A stretch of 64,000 nt of DNA from Nocardia africana NBRC 100379. Its GTDB lineage: Bacteria; Actinomycetota; Actinomycetes; Mycobacteriales; Mycobacteriaceae. The position numbers and the translations under genes were made by a program. Below, piece by piece: positions 31,250 through 39,473 of the stretch. Under the pieces are notes generated by a model. That model ran no database searches. It was not told the origin of the DNA and saw nothing but the letters and a program-made list of their open reading frames with translations. Numbering within the stretch: position 1 is the first letter of the stretch; every line of letters begins with the position of its first letter. The stretch lies in the NCBI RefSeq assembly GCF_001612635.1, contig NZ_BDAV01000006.1:1-64000 (forward strand). Direction: 5' to 3'.

Positions 31250-34200
31250 GTGCACAATCGTAGTGATGCCGAGAGCCGAGCACAGATCGTGCGGTACTGG
31301 CGCGCCGTGGAGTACTTCAGCCCACCCAAAGTCGAAGCGGTCGACCCCAACAACGACGTTCGAGCAGTCAGCAAGGGACGCCCGCTTCCGTGGGAGGCGG
31401 GGGTGCTGGCGACCCCGCGCAAGGAACGAATTTGGCGACACACCGTGTACGCCGGAATCTTCGAAACGCGCAAGGTGCGCGAGGTGCTCCAGGAAGCGCT
31501 GCGCGCGCCCGAATCCGAGCACGATCTCGATGGCCGGGTCAAAGGTACGAGTGCGCTGCTGAGTTTCGGAGTCGACGAAGCAGGCCATCTGATCAAAGAG
31601 AGCATCACGTTGTCCTCGTGTGCGTGGGCGGTGAGCCGAACTCTCACCCCTGGCCCCGATGACGATGCGTGGCTCGACGGCTTCGACGACGACCAGGAGA
31701 AGCTGCTGGGCTATCTCTTCGAAATCGGTGACGGCCGCATTCCGGTCAGTTCTACGTCGGAAGCCGCGGGCCGCGGACTCGGTTTGGTCGCCGGCACAGC
31801 AGCACGGGTTGCGCTCGATGTCGCAACCGGAGGAATCTCGGCGCTACCGTCCGTGGTCGGCACAATCGCCGCACCGACGGTCGGCCCGATCGCCGCGAAG
31901 GTGATCGAGAAGATCGGCGATTCGCTCGCCAAGGACGCGAACGACACCATCAACGCGACCGTCAAACCGAAGCTGAGCAGGAACGGGAAAGACACGGAAC
32001 CTGAAAGCCCCGAGGGTGATGACAGCTCCGCCCCGACCGGGCTCGGCACCAAGGTGCTCACCGTCGACGACCTTGCCGCGATCACCCGATGGGTTGCAGA
32101 GACGCTGGGGCTGGCGGAAGCGCTGGAGCCGAGGAACATTCGTGTCAAGAGCCGTCAGATCCCATTGCGCACAGCGGATGATGCGGCGGGTGATGAGTTC
32201 CTGAACAGCTTCTACGCCCCGGACCTCGAACTGGTCGCAGTCTCACTGGCCGCCGGAGACGCCGGAAAAGCACTCACCGATTATCTCCGCGACGACGAAT
32301 CGATCGATATGGCACAACGTGTCGATCTGCGGAGATCGCCGGCAACGGTGTTGCGTACGCTGGCGCCGGACGCCATGCCCCTCGGGCGCTGGCCTTCCCC
32401 GCCGACCGAGCCACTGGCATTGAGCCAGCAATTCGCCATAAACGAGATCTTCAACAGCCTTGCAGATCCAGCCGCTCGTGGCTTGTACGCGGTCAACGGG
32501 CCGCCCGGAACAGGTAAGACGACAATGCTCCGGGATCTGATCGCCGCGATCGTGGTGGCGCGAGCGACCAGGTTGGCACGGTTGAAGTCCGCATCCGAAG
32601 TGTTCCAGAAGACGCCCCTGGCATGGACGACCGAGGAAACCGTCAAGAAGTACCATCGGAAGCTGCATCCGCTGCGTGCCGATCTGACCGGCTTCGAGAT
32701 TGTGGTCGCGTCTTCCAACAACGGCGCCGTAGAGAACATCACACTAGAGGTACCAGCGTCGAAAACTATTGATCTGGAGACGTTCCCGGACGCCGACTAC
32801 TGGGCCGGCCCCGCCACAATCCTGACGGGAACCTCCTGCTGGGGCGCAGTCGCCGCCCGATTGGGCCGGCGAAGTTTTCGGCAAGATTTCGTAGATCGGT
32901 TCTGGTGGGGGACGGACAAGCGGAGTAAGAACCGGGAGGAACCCTCCGAGATGGTCGGGCTGCATCAGATCCTGATGGATCTCGAGCACTCCGTCTCAGT
33001 GGAGTCAGACTCGAATCTGCCGACATGGAACGAGGCCGTCGACCGGTTCAATGCCGCGATCGAGAGCGTGAAACAGCTTGCGCAGCAACGTCAACGCATC
33101 GCCGACATCCTCATTCGCGAGTCCGAGTCGGATCCTCGACTCATCGCACTGCGCAATGACGCACAGGGACAACATGATTACGTCGCCCGTCTTCGCCAGT
33201 ATCGCGACGAACTGCAACGGCTCGCCGACAACACCCAGGCAGAACGTAGACGAGCCGAAGCGGAGCTCAGCAATGCGCTCGAAGCGCGGGATGCCGCGGC
33301 CAACGGTGTGGCGTGCGCCAACACAAAGGTTCAATTCGCCAGTGCGCAGTTGAATACACATCTCGCGGGAAAGCCGGGCAGGCTCCGACGATTCTGGTCA
33401 CGCAATGCTTTGGACGAGTGGAACAAGGAAGCGAGTCCATTCAAAGAAGCACTGGCGATCGCCGACGCCGCACTGTCGAGCGCCGAGGCGCACTTCGATG
33501 CTGCCGAGGCCGCGTTGACCGCACGAAGGCGAACCCTCAGCACTAAGATTCAGACGGAACGTCAATACTGCCAACAACTTTCGCAATGCGACCGAAACAT
33601 CGAGCGCTCAACCGAGAACGCTCGCTCGGCGGACAGAGCGGTGTCCGATCGAGAAGCACGGCTCCGTCGAGACGCCGACCTTCTGGATGAGGCGCGGCGC
33701 CGGTGGCCCCGCTCTGTGCCGGGAGCGGAATGGACAGCCGATCCGGACGATCGCGGCGCGATGGAGTATCGGGAAACGTCCTCGCCGTGGATGGATGCCG
33801 AATTCGCCGACGCGCGGTCACGAGCCTTCCTCGCTGCGTTGGACTTGCATCGCGCAGCGCTCACCACTCAGCCGGCCCTCGCACGGCGCAATCTCCTGGC
33901 AGCGATGGATGTTGTCAGCGGTGCCGCACCATCCGATATGCGACCCGCGATCAAGCTCGCCGCGTGGCAGATGATCTTCTTCGTGGTGCCGGTGATTTCG
34001 ACAACCTTTGCCTCGATGTCGCGCATGTTCACCTCCCTCGGACGCGAGTCGTTGGGCTGGCTTTTCATCGACGAGGCAGGTCAAGCCGCGCCGCAGGCAG
34101 CGGTCGGTGCGCTCTGGCGATCACAACGCGCGGTGATGGTCGGAGATCCGCTCCAACTGGAACCGGTCGTGAATCTGCCCTGGTCGGGGCAGAAGCGCCT

Positions 34201-35026
34201 GTGTCGACACTTCGGAGTCGACCCGCAATGGACACCGCAGAACACGTCGGTCCAGTCACTCGCGGACCGAATCAATCGATTCGGCACCTGGATTCCCAAC
34301 ACCGGCGATGCCGGGTATACCTGGGTCGGGTCACCGCTTCGGGTACACCGGCGCTGCGATCGGCTCATGTTCGAGGTCAGCAACGAGATCGCGTACGACG
34401 GTCTGATGGTTTACGGCGTCACCGAACGCAAGCCGTTCGAATTGCTCACGCAGAATACGTGGCTCGACGTCGGCGCTCGACCGAGCGGCAGTAAATGGAA
34501 TCCGTTGGAAGGTCGATACGTCGACGCCACGCTGAACAGAATTGTCGAGCGGATCTCCCGTCAAATGGACCACGAACTCGCCGACGCGGGCCTGAAACTG
34601 CCCGACTGGGCGGTCGACGATACGGAGCGCGCCGATGAGTTGGCCCGGCGCCTCGCTTCGGCCGTATTCATCGTCAGCCCGTTCCGCGACATTGCGCAAA
34701 CGCTACAGAAGTCGGTGGCCAAAAGGTTTCCCAAGGGAGCGGACCGTGTCGGCACGGTCCACACCACCCAGGGGAAAGAGGCCGACATCGTGATCTTGGT
34801 GCTGGGCACCGCGGCCGATCAGGACGGATCGCGCACGTGGGCCGCGAAGACGCCCAACCTGTTGAATGTGGCTGTCACCCGCGCCCGTCGGCGGCTCGTC
34901 GTTGTCGGCGACTTCCAGAAGTGGTCGCATCACCGCAACTTTCACGTCCTCGCGCAGCACGGAAAGCGCGGGACAGGCGGCCTCTTGACTGTTATCGATA
35001 CTTCGAAAGAGTGGCGCCTGAGGTAG
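31250..35026 (+). CDS. UPF1/DNA2-like superfamily 1 helicase with large insert
   Basis: Protein of 1258 residues, start GTG. The N-terminal 390 residues include an Ala/Gly-rich hydrophobic stretch (about 180-225, LGLVAGTAARVALDVATGG, then LPSVVGTIAAPTVGPIAAKV). The motor begins at about residue 417 with YAVNGPPGTGKTTMLRDLI (Walker A), is split by a coiled-coil insert (about 600-830), and resumes with LFIDEAGQAAPQAAVGALW (Walker B), MVGDPLQLEPVV, VHTTQGKEADIVILVLG and VAVTRARRRLVVVGD. This is the UPF1/DNA2/NAM7 layout of RNA or DNA helicases. Known: such helicases occur in Mokosh and other defence systems; no kinase or phospholipase-D domain is fused here. Inferred: a single-gene or partner-dependent defence helicase. 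It sits alone between direct repeats A and B. Confidence 0.87.
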   Translation: MHNRSDAESRAQIVRYWRAVEYFSPPKVEAVDPNNDVRAVSKGRPLPWEAGVLATPRKERIWRHTVYAGIFETRKVREVLQEALRAPESEHDLDGRVKGTSALLSFGVDEAGHLIKESITLSSCAWAVSRTLTPGPDDDAWLDGFDDDQEKLLGYLFEIGDGRIPVSSTSEAAGRGLGLVAGTAARVALDVATGGISALPSVVGTIAAPTVGPIAAKVIEKIGDSLAKDANDTINATVKPKLSRNGKDTEPESPEGDDSSAPTGLGTKVLTVDDLAAITRWVAETLGLAEALEPRNIRVKSRQIPLRTADDAAGDEFLNSFYAPDLELVAVSLAAGDAGKALTDYLRDDESIDMAQRVDLRRSPATVLRTLAPDAMPLGRWPSPPTEPLALSQQFAINEIFNSLADPAARGLYAVNGPPGTGKTTMLRDLIAAIVVARATRLARLKSASEVFQKTPLAWTTEETVKKYHRKLHPLRADLTGFEIVVASSNNGAVENITLEVPASKTIDLETFPDADYWAGPATILTGTSCWGAVAARLGRRSFRQDFVDRFWWGTDKRSKNREEPSEMVGLHQILMDLEHSVSVESDSNLPTWNEAVDRFNAAIESVKQLAQQRQRIADILIRESESDPRLIALRNDAQGQHDYVARLRQYRDELQRLADNTQAERRRAEAELSNALEARDAAANGVACANTKVQFASAQLNTHLAGKPGRLRRFWSRNALDEWNKEASPFKEALAIADAALSSAEAHFDAAEAALTARRRTLSTKIQTERQYCQQLSQCDRNIERSTENARSADRAVSDREARLRRDADLLDEARRRWPRSVPGAEWTADPDDRGAMEYRETSSPWMDAEFADARSRAFLAALDLHRAALTTQPALARRNLLAAMDVVSGAAPSDMRPAIKLAAWQMIFFVVPVISTTFASMSRMFTSLGRESLGWLFIDEAGQAAPQAAVGALWRSQRAVMVGDPLQLEPVVNLPWSGQKRLCRHFGVDPQWTPQNTSVQSLADRINRFGTWIPNTGDAGYTWVGSPLRVHRRCDRLMFEVSNEIAYDGLMVYGVTERKPFELLTQNTWLDVGARPSGSKWNPLEGRYVDATLNRIVERISRQMDHELADAGLKLPDWAVDDTERADELARRLASAVFIVSPFRDIAQTLQKSVAKRFPKGADRVGTVHTTQGKEADIVILVLGTAADQDGSRTWAAKTPNLLNVAVTRARRRLVVVGDFQKWSHHRNFHVLAQHGKRGTGGLLTVIDTSKEWRLR

Positions 35027-35032
35027 CAGCCC

Positions 35033-35053
35033 CGAATCCGGTTCCACTCGGTG
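35033..35053 (+). repeat. 21-bp direct repeat, right copy
   Basis: Identical to 30611-30631. It is followed by GAGGAGG, the ribosome site of the ARARRGGYQL-family copy. Confidence 0.8.
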
Positions 35054-35071
35054 AGGAGGAGTGCCCGTCCG

Positions 35072-35440
35072 ATGGCAGATCTGCAAGAACGGGAACAACA
35101 CATCGGCGCACACGCGAAGCCTGACCTCACGCTGATAGCCCGCGCCCGCCGCGGCGGCTACCAACTCATCGCCGAACCCAACCAGAGCAACCGCTGGGTA
35201 TTGGTCGACATCGACGACGGCGAACGCCTCTTCAAATACCCGTCCCTGGCCGAAATCGACCGGTACCACTCGAGCGAAAAGCCGAGGTCAGGGCGATACT
35301 CCACACCCACCGGCATGCACGCCGACTCGCATTCTCGATCTTGCGCGGGATCTGCACCCCGCCCCAGTCCGGCGCCAGCAAATACATGGTGTAACGCTCG
35401 TCACACTCCTCCGCGATCTGTCAGCAGATGCGCAGGATAA
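35072..35440 (+). pseudogene. ARARRGGYQL-family copy with lost stop
   Basis: From ATG 35072 (GAGGAGG upstream) the frame encodes RARRGGYQLIAEPNQSNRW, then VLVDIDDGERLFKYPSLAEI and DRYHSSEK, clearly homologous to the 63-residue protein at 27544-27735. The intact copy ends right after the equivalent of RYLSE; here the stop is gone and the frame runs on for about 50 residues of low-complexity Ser/Pro/Arg sequence to 35440. So the gene body is conserved and the 3' end is degenerate. Confidence 0.6.
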
Positions 35441-35450
35441 GGAGCAACTC

Positions 35451-35900
35451 ATGACGGAACCTATGCGCCGCCAACAGCCAAATCTCGCCGACAACGACTT
35501 CCCTCGGCCAGTGTCAGCCCTTCCGATACGCCCCGAGTCGCCGCCACCGATCCGTCGTCAAGGCGCGTGGACGTTGTGGTGGCTTTGCGTGGTCACCCTG
35601 GGCGTCTACTACTTCATCTGGTACCACCGCATCGGATCGGAGCTGACGGCATTCACCGACAGGCCACATGCGGCATGGGCGCGGTGGTGGGCGCAGCTGA
35701 TCCCGATCTATAACCTGATCGGGCTTCATCGGATGGCGAAGCTACTCAACGACGCTCACACGCAGGCGGGATCCAATGTGCGTGTGTCGCCCTTCGTGAT
35801 GTGGTTCTGGGCGCCCGCATGGTTCGCGTCGCAGACACGGTACCTGCAGCGTCGGATCAATGTCCTCGCCGAGATCCAGCAAGCGAAAATGACTCGATGA
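35451..35900 (+). CDS. DUF4234-like membrane protein
   Basis: Protein of 149 residues with a good ribosome site (AAGGAG, six bases before ATG). After a proline-rich leader there are hydrophobic segments TLWWLCVVTLGVYYFIWYHR and WWAQLIPIYNLIGLHRMAKL, and FVMWFWAPAWFASQTRYLQR. The TLGVYYFIWYHRI phrase with a following IPIYN is the DUF4234 pattern. Function unknown. It lies immediately before direct repeat B. Confidence 0.75.
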   Translation: MTEPMRRQQPNLADNDFPRPVSALPIRPESPPPIRRQGAWTLWWLCVVTLGVYYFIWYHRIGSELTAFTDRPHAAWARWWAQLIPIYNLIGLHRMAKLLNDAHTQAGSNVRVSPFVMWFWAPAWFASQTRYLQRRINVLAEIQQAKMTR

Positions 35901-35902
35901 GA

Positions 35903-36180
35903 ACAGACGCCGTTGTCTGCCGACGCAACCAAGAAGTCTGAAGTCGGGGGATTCAGGCGTCGCCTGCCGGCAGCCAACGCGGCCAGTGCGGCAACCACTA
36001 CGGCGGCGAGCCTGGTACCGGCCGGGGCGGGACCGGGACAGCGACGGGATCGCGTGCGAGCGGTAGACCGGACCGATCCCATTGTCGTCATACGGCGACA
36101 CTTGGCGATGTCGCCATATAGCGACAGCGACCGTGCATCGTCCCGATGATCCCGCGGACGACCACCAGTTGCACGTGGTC
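35903..36180 (+). repeat. Direct repeat B (about 278 bp)
   Basis: Second copy of repeat A (30690-30966), beginning three bases after the DUF4234-like stop. The hairpin is kept at 36084-36120. It runs directly into a relic of the 63-residue gene family at 36186-36258, which suggests the repeat is the upstream region of that small gene. Confidence 0.85.
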
Positions 36181-36185
36181 CATGC

Positions 36186-36258
36186 GGTTCTGATCGACAT
36201 CGACAACAGCGAGCACCTATTCGAATCTCTCTGACCGAAGTCGAACGGCATTCGCGCG
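36186..36258 (+). pseudogene. Relic of the ARARRGGYQL-family gene
   Basis: Reads VLIDIDNSEHLFES, then after a frame change TEVERHSRE, against VLVDIDDGERLFESASLAEVERYLSE of the intact copy at 27544-27735. The first half is missing and the frame is broken. Confidence 0.65.
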
Positions 36259-36293
36259 AACAGCGCTCGCGCTGGCCTGCTCCTGAGGTTGCG

Positions 36294-36728
36294 CTATCCG
36301 CCGGTCCAACCGCCGTAACGGTTTCGCCGTTCGAAGTACGCATCGTCGGCCGCAGCGATGTCTTCATCGGTCATGGACGATCGCTGGGCGCCAGGCCCGA
36401 CTGCGGCAGGATGAACCTGCTCGACCTGCTTCTTGATACGCGGATCGGCGGCGGCGATGAGCCGGTCAACCTTCGCCTTGACCTCGGCACGCGCCTTGCG
36501 GTAGCAGTCGAGCAGAGCGCTGGTCAGCTGTGCACTACTCCAGCGCATCGCACCGGGCGCGATCTGTAACGAGGTGATGTCGCCCTGTGCATCCAATTCG
36601 ACCAAGACGCCCTGAGTTTCACCACGACCCCGGATGGCGGCCGCAGCCTCTGCCAACTGCTGACCGTTTCGACGAACCTGCTCGAGGCTCTGCTGCAGTT
36701 GTTGTTCCCACGACTTGAAATCTGTCAT
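36294..36728 (-). CDS. YbaB/EbfC-like protein of ESX cassette 2
   Basis: 144 residues from ATG 36728, with GGCGGGG upstream. The first half follows the YbaB/EbfC layout: a long helix (WEQQLQQSLEQVRRNGQQLA, EAAAAIRG), a strand (GVLVELDAQGDITSLQIAPG) and a helical tail (SALLDCYRKARAEVKAKVDR). YbaB-like proteins often accompany WXG100 genes in actinobacterial ESX cassettes. It is the last gene of the minus-strand cassette that begins at 39124, 86 bases after the candidate immunity gene. Confidence 0.75.
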   Translation of the reverse strand: MTDFKSWEQQLQQSLEQVRRNGQQLAEAAAAIRGRGETQGVLVELDAQGDITSLQIAPGAMRWSSAQLTSALLDCYRKARAEVKAKVDRLIAAADPRIKKQVEQVHPAAVGPGAQRSSMTDEDIAAADDAYFERRNRYGGWTGG

Positions 36729-36814
36729 GTCACCCCGCCGATCAGCGTTACGGCGTACTCCTCGACTTGGTTCCGAACCTAAGTTCTCTCGCTCACTGTC
36801 GTTCCTTAGTCCGA

Positions 36815-37114
36815 TCAACTCTCGGGATTGAAGTCGACCGCCCACTCCGATCCCAACGCCGCCCGCAAACGCTCCGCGAGCCGCTCGCCGTCCTCCCAGA
36901 AAAGGCGCTCCTCGGAGGGCGACTCGAATTGCGGGTTTCCAGGATCATTCGCCAGGTCGTAGGTGGCGTCCCACCGATCCGCCCACTCGTTCAGAGCATG
37001 CGCAAGATCGACTGAGATCCCCAAGGACTCCGGAGATACGTTGTCATACATCCCGTTCCGGTAGACCCAGGTCGGATAGCACTGAATCTCAGGACGAAGC
37101 CTCAGCTGCTGCAT
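36815..37114 (-). CDS. Candidate immunity protein of toxin cassette 2
   Basis: 99 residues with an AAGGAG ribosome site, starting eight bases after the toxin stop. The protein is acidic and tryptophan-rich (RPEIQCYPTWVYRNGMYDNV, LAHALNEWADRWDATYDLAN). No known domain; the place and size are those of an immunity gene for the toxin at 37123-38508. Confidence 0.65.
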   Translation of the reverse strand: MQQLRLRPEIQCYPTWVYRNGMYDNVSPESLGISVDLAHALNEWADRWDATYDLANDPGNPQFESPSEERLFWEDGERLAERLRAALGSEWAVDFNPES

Positions 37115-37122
37115 TGCGCTCC

Positions 37123-38508
37123 TTACGAAACGGGGTTGGCGCCCACGATGAACCCGTTACTCCCAACGGTAACAGCGATTTTCAGCATAGTGCCGTTGTG
37201 CATGATCTGGTAAATGGGGCGGTCACGGCCCGAGACGCCAACTTTCTCCCCCTCCGTGACCGCCCGCATCACCAACTCAGGAATGTCTCCCTCGGGCACA
37301 CCCTTGTTCGCGAAGTCTCCGGAATGGGAGAGGATGTGTTGGAGTCCTGCCCTCTTGTTTCCTTCTTCCAGGAAGATCACTTTTCCGTCCGCATCACGTC
37401 CGATCTGCACGATCTTGTCAGGGTCGAACTTGACCCCCTCTTGCTCCAGTTGCCGAATCATCTCGTCCCGCTCCGCCGCCGTCGTTGCGGGACCTGTCCG
37501 CGGCACAGGCGGTTTGCCACCCGGTCGAGGCAGCTTCGCCTTGGCGGACTCGACCCATTTCCGAATGCGTTCGAGCAGCGGCTTCATCCGCTCGATCAGC
37601 GGGGCAACTGCATCGGTGACAATCTTTGCTACCTTCCCGGCAAGATCAGCGATGATCGTGGCGACACGGCGAGCCTTCATTGCGACCCGCCCGGCGAGAG
37701 CCGAGTTTCCGACCCACTCGGACAACGATCCGGTAATCGGAGCAAGAATTGCGAAGCCTACCTCCCATGCGGCAGTTTCTATCGCGAATTCTTTGAGTTC
37801 ATCGAGGATCTTGTGGTGTGCCTCGTCGAGGTAGTGAGCATAGTTTCCGCACGCATCGCCAATCGTCTGGCATGCATCGGCAAGAGCGTTGAAATCGTCC
37901 TTTCGATCGCTGCACGTTTGAACGGATATTTCGATCTCGGGCGACTGCTGATTGTTGAGGAGGTCGACGGCTTGCTGTTCCTCGCCGGCGATCGTGCGGA
38001 AATCAGCCGCTGCTGTATGCCAGGCCGTCTGCGCTGAGTTCAGCTGGTCCTGATGCCCGTTCGGCCATGTCCAACCGACGAGATCTTTGATGAATGACCA
38101 GCCGAAGGGCTCCGGGATGCCGCCACCCGCCGCAGACGGCACCGTTTCGGCGAGACACGGGTCGGGAAATAGCTGTGGCTGCGTCGGTGGAGGCAGGTCG
38201 CGGTGATCCGCAGTGACTTCGGCCACCTCATGGTTGTAGGCACCTATCGCGATCAGATCCCGGGTCTGCCCGCAAGCTGTCGCCAACTTGGACGACGTCG
38301 AGACCGCGAGCTGCGCAGCCTGATCGTACGACGCCGCCCACTGCCCTCCGACACTGTCGTCACCAGCCATACCCGCATACGTGGACAGAACAGTCATCAA
38401 ACCACCGTGAGTGGTCTGAGTGTCATTAGCCATCTGACCGAAAACTTCAGCAGCCGAGTGATATTCATCGCCACGGCAAACAATGATCGGTACCGTCGGC
38501 GGGCTCAT
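37123..38508 (-). CDS. ESX-secreted polymorphic toxin 2 (BECR-like C-terminus)
   Basis: 461 residues from ATG 38508, which overlaps the preceding WXG100-like stop (ATGA). The N-terminal 140 residues are a helical head (GDEYHSAAEVFGQMANDTQT, WAASYDQAAQLAVSTSSKLA). A longer helical middle region ends in a proline-rich linker (RPGGKPPVPRTGP). The last about 120 residues form a separate domain: AGLQHILSHSGDFANKGVPE, GDIPELVMRAVTEGEKVG, RPIYQIMHNG and a final KIAVTVGSNGFIVGANPV. His in QHILSH and the terminal SNGFIVGANP strand resemble BECR-fold nuclease toxins; this is inference. Its C-terminus is unrelated to that of toxin 1. Expected: antibacterial effector with the downstream immunity gene. 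Confidence 0.82.
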   Translation of the reverse strand: MSPPTVPIIVCRGDEYHSAAEVFGQMANDTQTTHGGLMTVLSTYAGMAGDDSVGGQWAASYDQAAQLAVSTSSKLATACGQTRDLIAIGAYNHEVAEVTADHRDLPPPTQPQLFPDPCLAETVPSAAGGGIPEPFGWSFIKDLVGWTWPNGHQDQLNSAQTAWHTAAADFRTIAGEEQQAVDLLNNQQSPEIEISVQTCSDRKDDFNALADACQTIGDACGNYAHYLDEAHHKILDELKEFAIETAAWEVGFAILAPITGSLSEWVGNSALAGRVAMKARRVATIIADLAGKVAKIVTDAVAPLIERMKPLLERIRKWVESAKAKLPRPGGKPPVPRTGPATTAAERDEMIRQLEQEGVKFDPDKIVQIGRDADGKVIFLEEGNKRAGLQHILSHSGDFANKGVPEGDIPELVMRAVTEGEKVGVSGRDRPIYQIMHNGTMLKIAVTVGSNGFIVGANPVS

Positions 38509-38798
38509 TGCGGCCACATTCCGGTATTGGCAGGTCCGACACCGTGATAGGCCGTTCGAGCGGCAGCCAGCTTCTGTCGTAGCGCCTTAAGTGCGCCTTG
38601 CATTTCGGCGGCCGCCGCAATCCGTGCGTCGTGCGCCTCCCTATGCGCCTTCGCCGCATCACCAGTCCAATCGACGTGCAACTCGTCGATGCGCCGGGCG
38701 ATCTCTTCGGCCTTCGTTTCGAGCGCGGCCTCGAGCTTCGCGGTGGCGTCGATCAGCCGTTGCATACCATCGAGATCCACCCGGTAGCTGGCCGGCAT
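38505..38798 (-). CDS. WXG100-like ESX protein (cassette 2, second)
   Basis: Protein of 97 residues; helical hairpin with DELHVDWTGDAAKAHREAHD (WTG). Starts in a TAATG overlap with the first gene and stops in an ATGA overlap with the toxin, so the three genes are translationally coupled. Confidence 0.85.
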   Translation of the reverse strand: MPASYRVDLDGMQRLIDATAKLEAALETKAEEIARRIDELHVDWTGDAAKAHREAHDARIAAAAEMQGALKALRQKLAAARTAYHGVGPANTGMWPQ

Positions 38799-39124
38799 TA
38801 CTGCGGTCCCGGGCTATCCGTGGCACCCGCGCGGCCGATCGATTCCGCCGAGCCGGAGTCCGAGGTGGCGAGCACGCCCGCCGCGCTGCGCAAAGCTCCC
38901 ACGTCAGCGAAGAATGAACCGATTATTCTGCGTGCGCCCTCTTCCCATTCCGACCAGGGCCCTTCATGCGAACCCGCCGCCGTACCTTGCCAGTCGCCAC
39001 CGAGAAATGCCCACACCGCACGCATATGCGTGTCCACTACATCGGCGAGCTCGTCGGCAGTGCCCTGCAGCCAGTCCGCAGTCGCATGCATCGCAGCGGG
39101 ATCTGCGTTCACCCGATCTGCCAT
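38798..39124 (-). CDS. WXG100-like ESX protein (cassette 2, first)
   Basis: Protein of 108 residues, ATG 39124 behind GGGGGAG. Helical hairpin with the turn AFLGGDWQGTAAGSHEGPWS (WQG). First gene of the minus-strand cassette WXG100-WXG100-toxin-immunity-YbaB, the mirror of the plus-strand cassette at 27960. Confidence 0.85.
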   Translation of the reverse strand: MADRVNADPAAMHATADWLQGTADELADVVDTHMRAVWAFLGGDWQGTAAGSHEGPWSEWEEGARRIIGSFFADVGALRSAAGVLATSDSGSAESIGRAGATDSPGPQ

Positions 39125-39473
39125 GTAGCTCCCCCTGTCCGGACCTCATGATCAACGCGTACAAACTATAGGACGGTCTCGGCGGGTGATCGGTTCCAGA
39201 GGCATGCATCGTCAAGCTCACCCTAGGCACGTCCGGCATGGTGTAGGTCGTCGGCCACCTCGCGGGCGAACACTGTGCCCGCCTTTCGTGAGCACACGTA
39301 ACCAAATCCGCGCGCCGGACGATGTGTTTGCAGACTGGTCTACGCCTGTTCGGGCGACCGCCCGGCGGTGCACCGAATAGGATTGACCCGCAAAGCTATT
39401 CGTGGCGTGGATACCGGCGAATCCCAGTCACAGCAAACGTACACAGCGACCAAACAGCGAAGGGGAGTCGATC
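39125..39473. promoter_or_regulatory. Divergent intergenic region with cassette 2 promoter
   Basis: 349 bases without a gene. On the minus strand TATAGT (39170-39165) is a good -10 box about 40 bases before the WXG100-like ATG. On the plus strand the region leads to GAAGGGGAG, the ribosome site of the giant helicase gene at 39474. No clear plus-strand promoter is visible. Confidence 0.45.

Noticed and set aside
31250..35026. Mokosh system
   Set aside because: The helicase is of the right general type, but no kinase or PLD domain is fused or adjacent.
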